The notes under the pieces were generated by a model. That model was not told the origin of the DNA. It ran no database searches and worked only from the letters and a program-made list of their open reading frames with translations. DNA of 64,000 nucleotides from Fredinandcohnia onubensis (GTDB lineage: Bacteria > Bacillota > Bacilli > Bacillales > Bacillaceae_L), in the NCBI RefSeq assembly GCF_002734285.1, contig NZ_NSEA01000004.1:1-64000 (forward strand), given 5' to 3'. Below are positions 1 through 7,278 of the stretch, in pieces. Made by a program: the position numbers and the translations under genes. How positions within the stretch are numbered: position 1 is the first letter of the stretch; the number at the start of each line of letters is the position of its first letter.

Positions 1-1
1 T

Positions 2-34
2 TCTTATAAAAGTTTTGACAATACGCTCAATTAA
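2..34 (+). CDS. Possible 3' end of an upstream gene (truncated by window start)
   Basis: An open frame enters from the left edge and stops with TAA just before the Shine-Dalgarno of the biotin-carrier gene. Only about ten residues are visible, so nothing can be identified from sequence. In B. subtilis the equivalent carrier gene (yngHB) follows the biotin carboxylase gene yngHA, so this could be its C-terminus. That is inference from context only. Confidence 0.25.
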   Translation, partial: SYKSFDNTLN

Positions 35-48
35 TAGGGGGACTTAAT

Positions 49-261
49 ATGAAAGAAATAACAGCGAGCATGGCAGGGACAGTATTACAAGTATTGGTTT
101 CAGTAGGGGATGAGATAAACGAAGGCCAGGTTGTGGTCATGCTGGAATCAATGAAAATGGAAATACCGATAGAAAGCGTACATATTGGCAAGGTTGCATC
201 TATTAAAGTAGAAATCGGTGATTTTGTAAACGAAGACGATGTATTACTTGTACTAGAATAG
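49..261 (+). CDS. Biotin/lipoyl attachment carrier protein (acyl-CoA carboxylase BCCP-like)
   Basis: This 70-residue protein is a single biotinyl domain. The biotinylation motif ESMKMEI is present with the acceptor lysine at about residue 36, and the conserved GDFVNEDDVLL strand follows near the C-terminus. It lacks the proline/alanine-rich N-terminal extension of the AccB used in fatty acid synthesis, so it resembles the stand-alone carrier YngHB of B. subtilis. It would carry carboxybiotin from a biotin carboxylase to the carboxyltransferase encoded 10 bases downstream. An AGGGGG Shine-Dalgarno precedes the ATG. The family call is firm; the acyl-CoA substrate cannot be read from this gene. 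Confidence 0.88.
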   Translation: MKEITASMAGTVLQVLVSVGDEINEGQVVVMLESMKMEIPIESVHIGKVASIKVEIGDFVNEDDVLLVLE

Positions 262-271
262 GAGGGTAATA

Positions 272-1813
272 ATGCTTCATACAAAGGATTTGGACCAAAA
301 GTTAGTTGAAAAAAGCAAAGAAATCGAAGCAGGAGGGCATGAAAAATACCATCAAAAGCTGAAAGAACAAAATAAATTATTTGTTCGTGACCGTCTTGCG
401 CTTTTATTTGATAAAGGAATATACCAAGAGGATGGAAAATATGCAAACAATTCAGCAGGCGACCTTCCAGCAGACGGTGTCGTTACTGCAATTGGAGAGA
501 TAAACGGACAAAAAGTATGTGTAATGGCAAATGATTCTACTGTTAAAGCGGGTTCGTGGGGAGCTAGGACGGTTGAGAAAATCATTCGGATTCAAGAGAC
601 TGCTGAAAAGCTTCGTGTACCGCTATTATATTTAGTAGATTCCGCTGGAGCTCGGATTACAGACCAACTTGAGATGTTTCCGAATCGTCGAGGGGCGGGG
701 CGCATTTTTCATAATCAAGTAAAACTATCAGGGATGATCCCTCAAATATGTATTTTATTTGGTCCATCAGCTGCAGGAGGGGCTTATATACCTGCATTTT
801 GCGATATTGTGATCATGGTTGATAAAAATGCTTCAATGTATTTAGGTTCACCAAGGATGGCCGAAAAAGTCATTGGTGAGAAAGTGACCTTAGAAGAAAT
901 GGGCGGGGCAAGAATGCATTGTACAGTTAGTGGCTGTGGAGATGTACTTGCTGCCAATGAAGAGGAAGCGATTCAAAGTGCACGACAGTATTTGCAATTT
1001 TTCCCTGCCAATTATTTGAACAAACCCTCTTGTATGGAAGGGAGATTACCAAAGGAAGGTAAAAGCCTACAAGAGATCATACCTGTAAATCAGAATGCTC
1101 CTTTTAATATGTACGAAGGCATTGATACCCTCATTGATGAAGGAAGCTTCTATGAAATTAAGAAATTATTTGCTCCAGAAATAATTACTGGATTAGCACG
1201 TATAGATGGAAAACCTGTTGGGATTATTGCAAACCAACCAAAGGTAAAAGGTGGAGTCCTATTTGTAGATTCTGCTGACAAAGCGGCTAAATTTATCACA
1301 TTATGTGATGCATTCCATATCCCGTTAGTGTTCTTAGCTGATGTTCCTGGGTTTATGATTGGTACAAAGGTTGAAAGGGCGGGCATTATTAGACATGGAG
1401 CAAAATTGATTGCTGCAATGAGCTCCGCAACTGTTCCGAAGATTTCAGTTATCGTGCGAAAAGCATATGGCGCTGGACTTTATGCAATGGCAGGTCCTGC
1501 ATTTGAGCCGGATTACTGTGTCGCACTTCCGACAGCCCAAATTGCAGTTATGGGGCCTGAAGCAGCGGTTAATGCAGTATATTCGAATAAAATTAATGAA
1601 ATTGAAGACCCAAAAGAGCGGATCGCTTTTGTTCAACAAAAACAACAAGAGTATAAAGAGACGATCGATATTTACAAGCTGGCTTCTGAGCTAATTGTAG
1701 ATGATATTGTTCCAGCTGCAGAGCTTAGACGTGTCCTCATTGATCGTTTGGCTGCTTACGAAACAAAGGAACTTGAATTCGGCCAGAAAAAACATCCAGT
1801 CTATCCAGTATAA
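272..1813 (+). CDS. Acyl-CoA carboxylase carboxyltransferase subunit (YngE/propionyl- or methylcrotonyl-CoA carboxylase beta type)
   Basis: The 513-residue protein has the two crotonase-fold halves of biotin-dependent acyl-CoA carboxyltransferases. The N-terminal half carries the GPSAAGGAYIPAFCD segment (acyl-CoA side, near residues 168-182). The C-terminal half carries DVPGFMIGTKVE and the KAYGAGLYAMAG segment. It transfers a carboxyl group from carboxybiotin to a short-chain acyl-CoA in the cytoplasm. The biotin carrier gene lies directly upstream. It most resembles B. subtilis YngE, placed in branched-chain amino acid or short-chain acyl-CoA catabolism. Methylcrotonyl-CoA, propionyl-CoA and other substrates cannot be told apart by eye. 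A hairpin follows the stop. Confidence 0.9.
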   Translation: MLHTKDLDQKLVEKSKEIEAGGHEKYHQKLKEQNKLFVRDRLALLFDKGIYQEDGKYANNSAGDLPADGVVTAIGEINGQKVCVMANDSTVKAGSWGARTVEKIIRIQETAEKLRVPLLYLVDSAGARITDQLEMFPNRRGAGRIFHNQVKLSGMIPQICILFGPSAAGGAYIPAFCDIVIMVDKNASMYLGSPRMAEKVIGEKVTLEEMGGARMHCTVSGCGDVLAANEEEAIQSARQYLQFFPANYLNKPSCMEGRLPKEGKSLQEIIPVNQNAPFNMYEGIDTLIDEGSFYEIKKLFAPEIITGLARIDGKPVGIIANQPKVKGGVLFVDSADKAAKFITLCDAFHIPLVFLADVPGFMIGTKVERAGIIRHGAKLIAAMSSATVPKISVIVRKAYGAGLYAMAGPAFEPDYCVALPTAQIAVMGPEAAVNAVYSNKINEIEDPKERIAFVQQKQQEYKETIDIYKLASELIVDDIVPAAELRRVLIDRLAAYETKELEFGQKKHPVYPV

Positions 1814-1828
1814 ATAAGAAGGTTAATT

Positions 1829-1862
1829 AGACCCCAAGGAATTTGCCTTGGGGTTATTTCTG
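1829..1862 (+). terminator. Rho-independent terminator after the carboxylase operon
   Basis: ACCCCAAGG pairs with CCTTGGGGT around a 6-nt loop, followed by a short, imperfect T-rich tail. It closes the carboxylase operon before panE. Confidence 0.6.
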
Positions 1863-1960
1863 TATTGGTATGATTTTGCCTACCTTTTATAGTAAGTATC
1901 TAGTCATTTTGTCGGGCTTTTTGGTAATATAAAGGTAGGACAAACTATGGAGTTGGAACT

Positions 1961-2836
1961 ATGAAAATTGGAATAATTGGTGGGGGTTCTATCGGGTTGT
2001 TATTTGCAGGCTATCTTGCAGAATACCATGGTGTAACTCTATATACGAGAACTGAACGTCAGGCATCTGAAATTAATCGAAACGGCGTAACAATAGACAT
2101 TGAAAATACGTCAAAAACATACCGAGTACAAGCCATATCAAGTAAAGCTAGTGTAATCGGAGAAGATATCCTTTTCGTCGCGGTGAAACAATACATATTG
2201 AAGGACGCCCTTTCACAGATCAAAGATTTAGAAAAAGTACAAACAGTTTGTTTTTTGCAAAACGGAATGGGTCATCTTGAGTTCATGAATCAACTCGAAA
2301 ATACAAATATCCTTGTGGGTGTTGTAGAACATGGTGCTTTAAAATTCAATGACACTACCATCATACATACTGGCATTGGTCGTACAAAGCTAGCGATTTT
2401 TAAAGGGGATTTTCCCGCATTTGACATACCCTCTAAGGAGTTCCAAATCGAATTTCATAACGATTGGTATAAAATGATAACTTCAAAGCTGATTGCTAAT
2501 GCTGTCATCAACCCATTAACAGCTTTATATGGTGTTAAGAATGGGAGATTGCTTCAAAATGAGTATTTCAAGAACCAAGTGAAGACTTTATTTCGTGAAA
2601 TCACGTCTGTCATACCTTGTAATGAAGAACAAATGTGGGAGCTTGTGACGACAATTTGTGAAAATACTGCTCAAAATAAATCATCTATGCTACGAGATAT
2701 AGAAGAAGGAAGAAAAACGGAAATTGATGCCATTTTAGGATATGTTTTAGCAGAAGCAGAGAAAATAGAGCGGGAAGTAGCGATAACACAATTTCTACAT
2801 GATTCTATAAAAGGGATGGAAAGAAGAGGGGGATAG
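1961..2836 (+). CDS. panE: 2-dehydropantoate 2-reductase (ketopantoate reductase)
   Basis: The enzyme reduces 2-dehydropantoate to pantoate with NADPH, a step of pantothenate/CoA synthesis. The 291-residue protein opens with the Rossmann motif IGGGSIG (residues 6-12). The segment YKMITSKLIANAVINPLTALY carries the catalytic lysine at residue 176, the same number as in E. coli PanE. A C-terminal helical domain follows. It sits next to bshC, as ylbQ sits next to yllA in B. subtilis. B. subtilis also has a second PanE-like protein, so this copy may share the role with a paralogue elsewhere. The downstream membrane-protein gene starts 3 bases after the stop. Confidence 0.88.
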   Translation: MKIGIIGGGSIGLLFAGYLAEYHGVTLYTRTERQASEINRNGVTIDIENTSKTYRVQAISSKASVIGEDILFVAVKQYILKDALSQIKDLEKVQTVCFLQNGMGHLEFMNQLENTNILVGVVEHGALKFNDTTIIHTGIGRTKLAIFKGDFPAFDIPSKEFQIEFHNDWYKMITSKLIANAVINPLTALYGVKNGRLLQNEYFKNQVKTLFREITSVIPCNEEQMWELVTTICENTAQNKSSMLRDIEEGRKTEIDAILGYVLAEAEKIEREVAITQFLHDSIKGMERRGG

Positions 2837-2839
2837 GGA

Positions 2840-3232
2840 ATGATCAATTTTTTTGCCGGTATTGCAGCGACCTTTGTTACAGTTCCTGTGCTTGGCTTTA
2901 TACTAGTCTATTTAATTAGTAGATTTATATTGAAAAGTAACAGAAAATCATTTTTTCTTTCGGTAGATATTACAACCGTATTTTTTCTCATTGCAGTGCA
3001 TTATTTATTGCTCGTAATTGTGGGAAAAAGCATGCTTTGGCTAATCATCCTGATCCTTGTTTTTTCCATTTTGCTGACTGGATTTGTGACTTGGAGAAAA
3101 AGTCATGAAATAGATACGGTGAAAGTATTAAAGAAATCTTGGCGATTTGTTTTTCTTGCATCTACATTTGCTTATTTTCTTTTGCTTTTAATCGGCTTGG
3201 TTCAACGAATTTTCGTCACAACCATAAATTAA
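2840..3232 (+). CDS. DUF3397-type integral membrane protein of unknown function
   Basis: The 130-residue protein is mostly hydrophobic, with about four predicted membrane helices: roughly residues 2-27, 37-58, 63-82 and 104-124. A short charged segment (SRFILKSNRKSF) lies between the first two. It resembles the DUF3397 family found between panE and bshC in Bacillaceae. No catalytic motif is visible and no function should be assumed. It begins 3 bases after the panE stop, so the two are probably co-transcribed. Confidence 0.75.
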   Translation: MINFFAGIAATFVTVPVLGFILVYLISRFILKSNRKSFFLSVDITTVFFLIAVHYLLLVIVGKSMLWLIILILVFSILLTGFVTWRKSHEIDTVKVLKKSWRFVFLASTFAYFLLLLIGLVQRIFVTTIN

Positions 3233-3252
3233 TCCATCATGAGCGAATATTT

Positions 3253-3280
3253 TTGGTTTATAGAAAAAGCGTGCTATACT
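3253..3280 (+). promoter_or_regulatory. Probable sigma-A promoter for bshC
   Basis: TTGGTT (3253-3258) and TATACT (3275-3280) are separated by 16 bases. A TG dinucleotide one base before the -10 gives an extended -10. It lies about 45 bases upstream of the bshC start. Confidence 0.5.
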
Positions 3281-3323
3281 CATCTAAGATACATACTGGA
3301 TAAGAAAGGAAGAACAAGAATTT

Positions 3324-4949
3324 ATGGAGGTTTTGGATCTCTCTTTGCCATCATCAAATCGATTAGTCAATGACTATCTTTTAAATAAAATGGATATAGA
3401 GAAATTTTTCGATTATGATATACATTCTCCCCTTGTCTATGAGATAAGAAAAAAGGATCTACAAAAAAGGCATTTTGAACGTGAAAAACTTGTTGAGCAT
3501 TTGCTTATCTTTAATAAAAGATTCAATTATCATCAACATACGATCGAGAATATTAATAAGCTACTTGATCCAAGTAGTGTCGTGGTGATTGGTGGGCAAC
3601 AAGCGGGTATTTTAACTGGGCCATTGTATACGATCCATAAAATCGTATCTATTATAAAACTTGCAAAAGAGCAAGAAGAGAAATTAAATGTACCGGTACT
3701 GCCAGTGTTTTGGATTGCGGGAGAGGACCATGATTTTGCGGAAATCAATCATCTCTTTATAAATCTGCAAAATGGTATTCGAAAAAGGGCTGTTCCACAA
3801 TATCACAATCGTAAAACAATGGTTTCATCGATTGAGATTGAACAAGCGGGCTTTTTAGAATGGATAGAAGAAATCTTCGAGACTTATGGTGAAACAAACC
3901 ATACAAACGGTCTTCTGGAACGTTTAACTGGTTTCGCGGAAAAATCAAAGACCTATGTTGATTTCTTTGTGCAGATTATTAATGATCTTTTTGGAGAAAC
4001 CGGTCTTATCCTTGTTGATTCAGGATCAAAAGAAATTAGAACCATTCAATCTCAATTCTTAAGAAAAATGGTTGAAAAAAATAGAGAGATTCATGATGGA
4101 TTGTTGCTTCAGCAAGAGGTATTGTCATCTCATCAATACCCAAAAATGATTGAAATGAATGAGTCGAGTGCAAACCTTTTTTACACCCAAAATGATGAAC
4201 GTATTTTACTTGAGTATAATATGGAACAAGATGTGTTTAGCGGTAAAAACAATGAATGTATACTTTGTGGAGACGAATTGCTTGAAGTTGCGGAGAAACA
4301 ACCAGAACTTCTAAGTAACAATGTAGTAACAAGACCAGTTATGCAGGAGTTCTTGTTTCCAACACTAGCTTTTATTTCTGGACCTGGTGAGGTTTCATAC
4401 TGGGCCGAGCTAAAAAAGGTGTTTGCTGTAATGGAGATTCAGATGCCTCCTGTTGTACCAAGACTCATGATGACAATTGTTGAAAGGGCGATAGAGTCTA
4501 ATATCGAAGAAGTGGGATTAACGATTCAAGCTACCCTTTCTGGAGAACTTTCAAAAGTAAAACAGTCCTGGTTGGAACAACAAACAGCTGATGTGGACGG
4601 GATTATTCTCGATGCGAAAAAAGAAGTAGAGCAAATTCATAAGAAGATACGAAAAGTGGGGCTTGAAGTTGATTCAGGATTAGGGGATCTTCTCTTGAAA
4701 AATGCTCAAAACATTCAATCGCAGCTTGATTTCGTGAAGAACACAATAAACCGAAGTATTTTAAACAGTAATGAAATAGAATTGAATCGTTTTAACCGAA
4801 TAGAAAAATCTCTTCTACCACTTGGCTCCCCACAGGAGAGAGTTTGGAATGTTTTTTACTATTTAAATAAATACGGAGACGATTTTATCCAAGATTTATT
4901 AGCACTTTCGTTTGAATTTAACGGAAAGCATAAGGTAGTAAAGATGTAG
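3324..4949 (+). CDS. bshC: Bacillithiol biosynthesis cysteine-adding enzyme BshC
   Basis: BshC catalyses the last step of bacillithiol synthesis, adding cysteine to glucosaminyl-malate. The 541-residue length matches the family (about 540). Recognisable family segments are VVIGGQQAGILTGPLYT (near residues 89-105) and PVFWIAGEDHDFAEINHLF (near 127-145) in the Rossmann-like core. A helical coiled-coil C-terminal part runs from about residue 400. The position between panE/DUF3397 and mraZ is that of B. subtilis yllA. It has its own probable promoter and a strong terminator, so it looks like a single-gene unit. An AAAGGAAG Shine-Dalgarno precedes the ATG. Confidence 0.93.
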   Translation: MEVLDLSLPSSNRLVNDYLLNKMDIEKFFDYDIHSPLVYEIRKKDLQKRHFEREKLVEHLLIFNKRFNYHQHTIENINKLLDPSSVVVIGGQQAGILTGPLYTIHKIVSIIKLAKEQEEKLNVPVLPVFWIAGEDHDFAEINHLFINLQNGIRKRAVPQYHNRKTMVSSIEIEQAGFLEWIEEIFETYGETNHTNGLLERLTGFAEKSKTYVDFFVQIINDLFGETGLILVDSGSKEIRTIQSQFLRKMVEKNREIHDGLLLQQEVLSSHQYPKMIEMNESSANLFYTQNDERILLEYNMEQDVFSGKNNECILCGDELLEVAEKQPELLSNNVVTRPVMQEFLFPTLAFISGPGEVSYWAELKKVFAVMEIQMPPVVPRLMMTIVERAIESNIEEVGLTIQATLSGELSKVKQSWLEQQTADVDGIILDAKKEVEQIHKKIRKVGLEVDSGLGDLLLKNAQNIQSQLDFVKNTINRSILNSNEIELNRFNRIEKSLLPLGSPQERVWNVFYYLNKYGDDFIQDLLALSFEFNGKHKVVKM

Positions 4950-4957
4950 AATATGAC

Positions 4958-4990
4958 GAAAATCCTCGGAATTCCGGGGATTTTTTTTAT
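4958..4990 (+). terminator. Rho-independent terminator of bshC
   Basis: AATCCTCGGAA pairs with TTCCGGGGATT (one G-T type pair), followed directly by eight T residues. It separates bshC from the dcw cluster. Confidence 0.88.
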
Positions 4991-5120
4991 TTTAATCAGC
5001 AAAAGTAGGCGACCTTTGCTGATTAAAATAAAAGCCTCCGGCGGATGCCACGATTTTTCAAAGGTAATTTTTCGAGCAAGCACGAAAAAAATCGGGCGCA
5101 AATAAACCAAGGTTTATTTG
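4989..5120 (+). repeat. Dispersed structured repeat, family 1, copy 1 (upstream of mraZ)
   Basis: The element begins with a perfect 15-bp inverted repeat (4989-5003 with 5015-5029). A 27-nt block at 5034-5060 (GCCTCCGGCGG...) is identical to 5729-5755 on the other side of mraZ. An inner TTTTTCG/CGAAAAA hairpin follows. It ends with a perfect 10-bp hairpin, CAAATAAACC/GGTTTATTTG (5099-5120). No coding frame is credible here. It looks like a mobile or structural intergenic repeat. Confidence 0.75.
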
Positions 5121-5145
5121 ATTTGGAAAAATATTATAAAAACCG

Positions 5146-5192
5146 GTGGTGGAAAGTGGGGGATTGTGGTAAGATAAAGTCAGAAAGTGGGG
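5146..5192 (+). promoter_or_regulatory. MraZ operator: GTGG repeats with 10-bp period
   Basis: GTGG repeats start at 5146, 5156 and 5166, so their spacing is exactly 10 bp (one helical turn). A further GTGGGG at 5187 overlaps the Shine-Dalgarno region of mraZ. MraZ is known in other bacteria to bind tandem TGGGN/GTGG repeats with this spacing upstream of its own operon. The site therefore probably mediates autoregulation of the dcw cluster. Confidence 0.72.
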
Positions 5193-5201
5193 ACAATAGA
5201 T

Positions 5202-5633
5202 ATGTTCATGGGAGAATACCATCATACTGTTGATACGAAAGGCCGAATGATTATACCTGCTAAGTTTCGAGAAAACCTAGGAGAAACATTTGTTTTAACT
5301 AGAGGTTTAGATCAGTGCTTATTCGGTTACCCACAATCAGAATGGAAAATACTTGAGGAAAAATTAAAAACACTCCCACTTACTAAAAAAGACGCACGAG
5401 CGTTCACACGTTTTTTCTTTTCTGGAGCCATTGAATGTGAACTTGATAAACAAGGAAGAGTAAATATTGCAACACCGTTAGTTTCATACGCTGGGCTTGA
5501 GAAGGAATGTGTAGTACTTGGAGTATCAAACCGTATTGAAATTTGGAGTAAGGAGAAGTGGGAAGAATATTTCGCTGCTTCTGAAGAATCTTTTTCTGAT
5601 ATAGCTGAAAATATGATCGGTTTTGATATATAA
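5202..5633 (+). CDS. mraZ: Transcriptional regulator MraZ
   Basis: MraZ is a DNA-binding regulator of the division and cell-wall cluster, built from two AbrB-like swapped-hairpin repeats. With the chosen start the protein has 143 residues, the same as B. subtilis MraZ. Both repeats are visible: [17 protein letters not shown] near the N-terminus and [15 protein letters not shown] near residues 80-95. An in-frame GTG five codons upstream is rejected because it lies inside the Shine-Dalgarno/operator GTGGGGA. Tandem GTGG repeats directly upstream are its likely operator. Structured repeats flank the gene on both sides. Confidence 0.93.
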   Translation: MFMGEYHHTVDTKGRMIIPAKFRENLGETFVLTRGLDQCLFGYPQSEWKILEEKLKTLPLTKKDARAFTRFFFSGAIECELDKQGRVNIATPLVSYAGLEKECVVLGVSNRIEIWSKEKWEEYFAASEESFSDIAENMIGFDI

Positions 5634-5875
5634 CTTTATTCAGCAGGATTCACTTTTTTATGGTGTGATGAATGCTTTATTAGTATAATATTCTGGGAGG
5701 ATTCAAACCCAGACTGAATAAAGTTATAGCCTCCGGCGGATGCCACGATTTTTCAGTGGAAGATTTTCGATCATAAGATCAAAGACTAAGAACGCCACTT
5801 CCTGTGGCAACGTCTTTGTGACCCACATCGTGTGGGCCTAAAAAAATCGTGCGCAAATACGCCAAGGCGCATTTG
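5630..5875 (+). repeat. Dispersed structured repeat, family 1, copy 2 (mraZ-rsmH gap)
   Basis: This copy fills the mraZ-rsmH gap. Perfect 14-bp arms (5630-5643 and 5714-5727) enclose about 70 nt. The 27-nt block shared with copy 1 lies at 5729-5755. A long-range stem CACGATTTTT/AAAAATCGTG (5744-5753 with 5842-5851) encloses several hairpins: GATC-ATAA-GATC (5769-5780), AAAGAC/GTCTTT (5781-5786 with 5812-5817) containing GCCAC/GTGGC, and CCCACA/TGTGGG (5822-5836). It ends in the hairpin 5854-5875. The gap holds no credible gene. Confidence 0.75.
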
Positions 5876-5927
5876 AATGAACTCTTGTGTATAAAATAAG
5901 TGTATTACTGAAATAAGAGGTGCTAAC

Positions 5928-6860
5928 ATGTTCAAACACAAAACCGTTCTATTAGAAGAGGCTGCCGATGGATTGAAGATTCGTCCAGATGGAATATACG
6001 TAGACTGCACACTTGGTGGTGCAGGACATAGTTCATACATAGCTTCAAAGCTTTCAAACAAGGGTAAGCTATATGCTTTTGATCAAGACGATATTGCGAT
6101 TAAAAATGCACAGGACAAGCTTGCGGAATATGGTGACATTGTTACCATCATCAAAAGTAATTTTGCTCACATAACTGAGAAATTACATGAACAAGGTGTT
6201 ACGGCTGTTGATGGAATTCTGTTTGATTTAGGGGTATCATCACCACAATTAGACACACCGGAAAGAGGATTCAGCTATCACCACGATGCACCACTTGATA
6301 TGAGAATGGACCAAAATTCAACATTATCAGCTTATGACGTTGTCAACAATTGGTCATATGAGCAAATGGTAAGAATCTTTTTTCAATACGGTGAAGAAAA
6401 GTTTTCCAAACAAATTGCTAGAAAAATAGAGGCTGCAAGAGAAAAAAAATCAATCGAAACGACAGGAGAATTGGTTGAGTTAATTAAAGATGGAATTCCT
6501 GCTGCTGCTAGAAGAACCGGCGGACATCCAGCGAAAAGAATTTTCCAAGCGATTCGAATTGCGGTAAACGATGAATTAAAGGTATTTGAAGATGCTATTC
6601 ACCAGTCAATTGAGCTTTTGGCAACAGGTGGGCGAGTAAGTGTCATAACCTTCCACTCACTAGAGGATCGGATTTGTAAGGTTGCCTTTAAAAAGGCAAG
6701 TGAAGGTCCACCCCTACCACCAGGGATTCCAATTATACCTGATGAATATAAACCTACATTAAAACTTATCACAAGAAAACCGATATTACCTACAGAAGAA
6801 GAATTAGAGGCAAACAAAAGAGCTCGTTCTGCAAAGTTAAGGATTGCAGAGAAGCTTTAA
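5928..6860 (+). CDS. rsmH: 16S rRNA (cytosine-1402-N4)-methyltransferase RsmH (MraW)
   Basis: RsmH methylates N4 of C1402 in the decoding centre of 16S rRNA, using S-adenosylmethionine. The 310-residue length fits the family. The SAM-binding motif [11 protein letters not shown] is at about residues 25-35. The family signatures [30 protein letters not shown] (about 99-128, written here as a region) and [10 protein letters not shown] near residue 244 follow. The start has an AAGAGGTG Shine-Dalgarno. It is the second dcw gene, separated from mraZ by the family-1 repeat. Confidence 0.95.
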   Translation: MFKHKTVLLEEAADGLKIRPDGIYVDCTLGGAGHSSYIASKLSNKGKLYAFDQDDIAIKNAQDKLAEYGDIVTIIKSNFAHITEKLHEQGVTAVDGILFDLGVSSPQLDTPERGFSYHHDAPLDMRMDQNSTLSAYDVVNNWSYEQMVRIFFQYGEEKFSKQIARKIEAAREKKSIETTGELVELIKDGIPAAARRTGGHPAKRIFQAIRIAVNDELKVFEDAIHQSIELLATGGRVSVITFHSLEDRICKVAFKKASEGPPLPPGIPIIPDEYKPTLKLITRKPILPTEEELEANKRARSAKLRIAEKL

Positions 6861-6910
6861 GTTTCGTGGCTTCATTCATTAATAACTAGAAGAGATACTT
6901 AAGGAGGGAT

Positions 6911-7276
6911 ATGATGGGTAATTTAGCATACAAAGTTAGACAAACAGAAAACTATCAACCAAATCAGGCACCAAAGACACGACCGGAAAGAAGACAGAAA
7001 TTTCGATTTTCGTTAGGGGAAAAGTTATTAGGGATAATATTCTCTGTAGCTGTGATATTCTGCGCAATTCATATCATATCTAACCAAGTATCCATCTACA
7101 AAACGAATATCGAAATTCAACAAATCGAAGCATCAATTACTCAACAAACAAAAACAAACAATGACCTTTATGTACAAGTTCAAGAACTAAGCGAATATGA
7201 GCGTTTATGGGAAAAAGCAAGAGAACTTGGACTTGTATTAAATGAGAATAACGTTAAAGTGGTCCAAGGAAACTAA
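6911..7276 (+). CDS. ftsL: Cell division protein FtsL
   Basis: FtsL is a bitopic divisome protein that works with DivIC and DivIB to activate septal peptidoglycan synthesis. The 121-residue protein has a charged cytoplasmic tail (about 1-38), one membrane helix (about 42-63), and an extracellular leucine-zipper-like coiled coil (about 68-105). The Shine-Dalgarno AAGGAGGG is strong. The next codon is also ATG, so the start could be 6911 or 6914. pbpB begins 2 bases after the stop. The family is poorly conserved, and the call rests on topology, size and position between rsmH and pbpB. Confidence 0.9.
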   Translation: MMGNLAYKVRQTENYQPNQAPKTRPERRQKFRFSLGEKLLGIIFSVAVIFCAIHIISNQVSIYKTNIEIQQIEASITQQTKTNNDLYVQVQELSEYERLWEKARELGLVLNENNVKVVQGN

Positions 7277-7278
7277 TT

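Noticed and set aside
5045-5233. 62-codon + strand open frame across the mraZ leader
   Set aside because: It runs through a structured repeat and the MraZ operator and out of frame into mraZ, with no ribosome-binding site or recognisable sequence.
5786-6061. 91-codon minus-strand open frame over the mraZ-rsmH repeat
   Set aside because: It reads through the repeat hairpins and the start of rsmH antisense. It has no homologous pattern, and codon use is unlike the neighbours.
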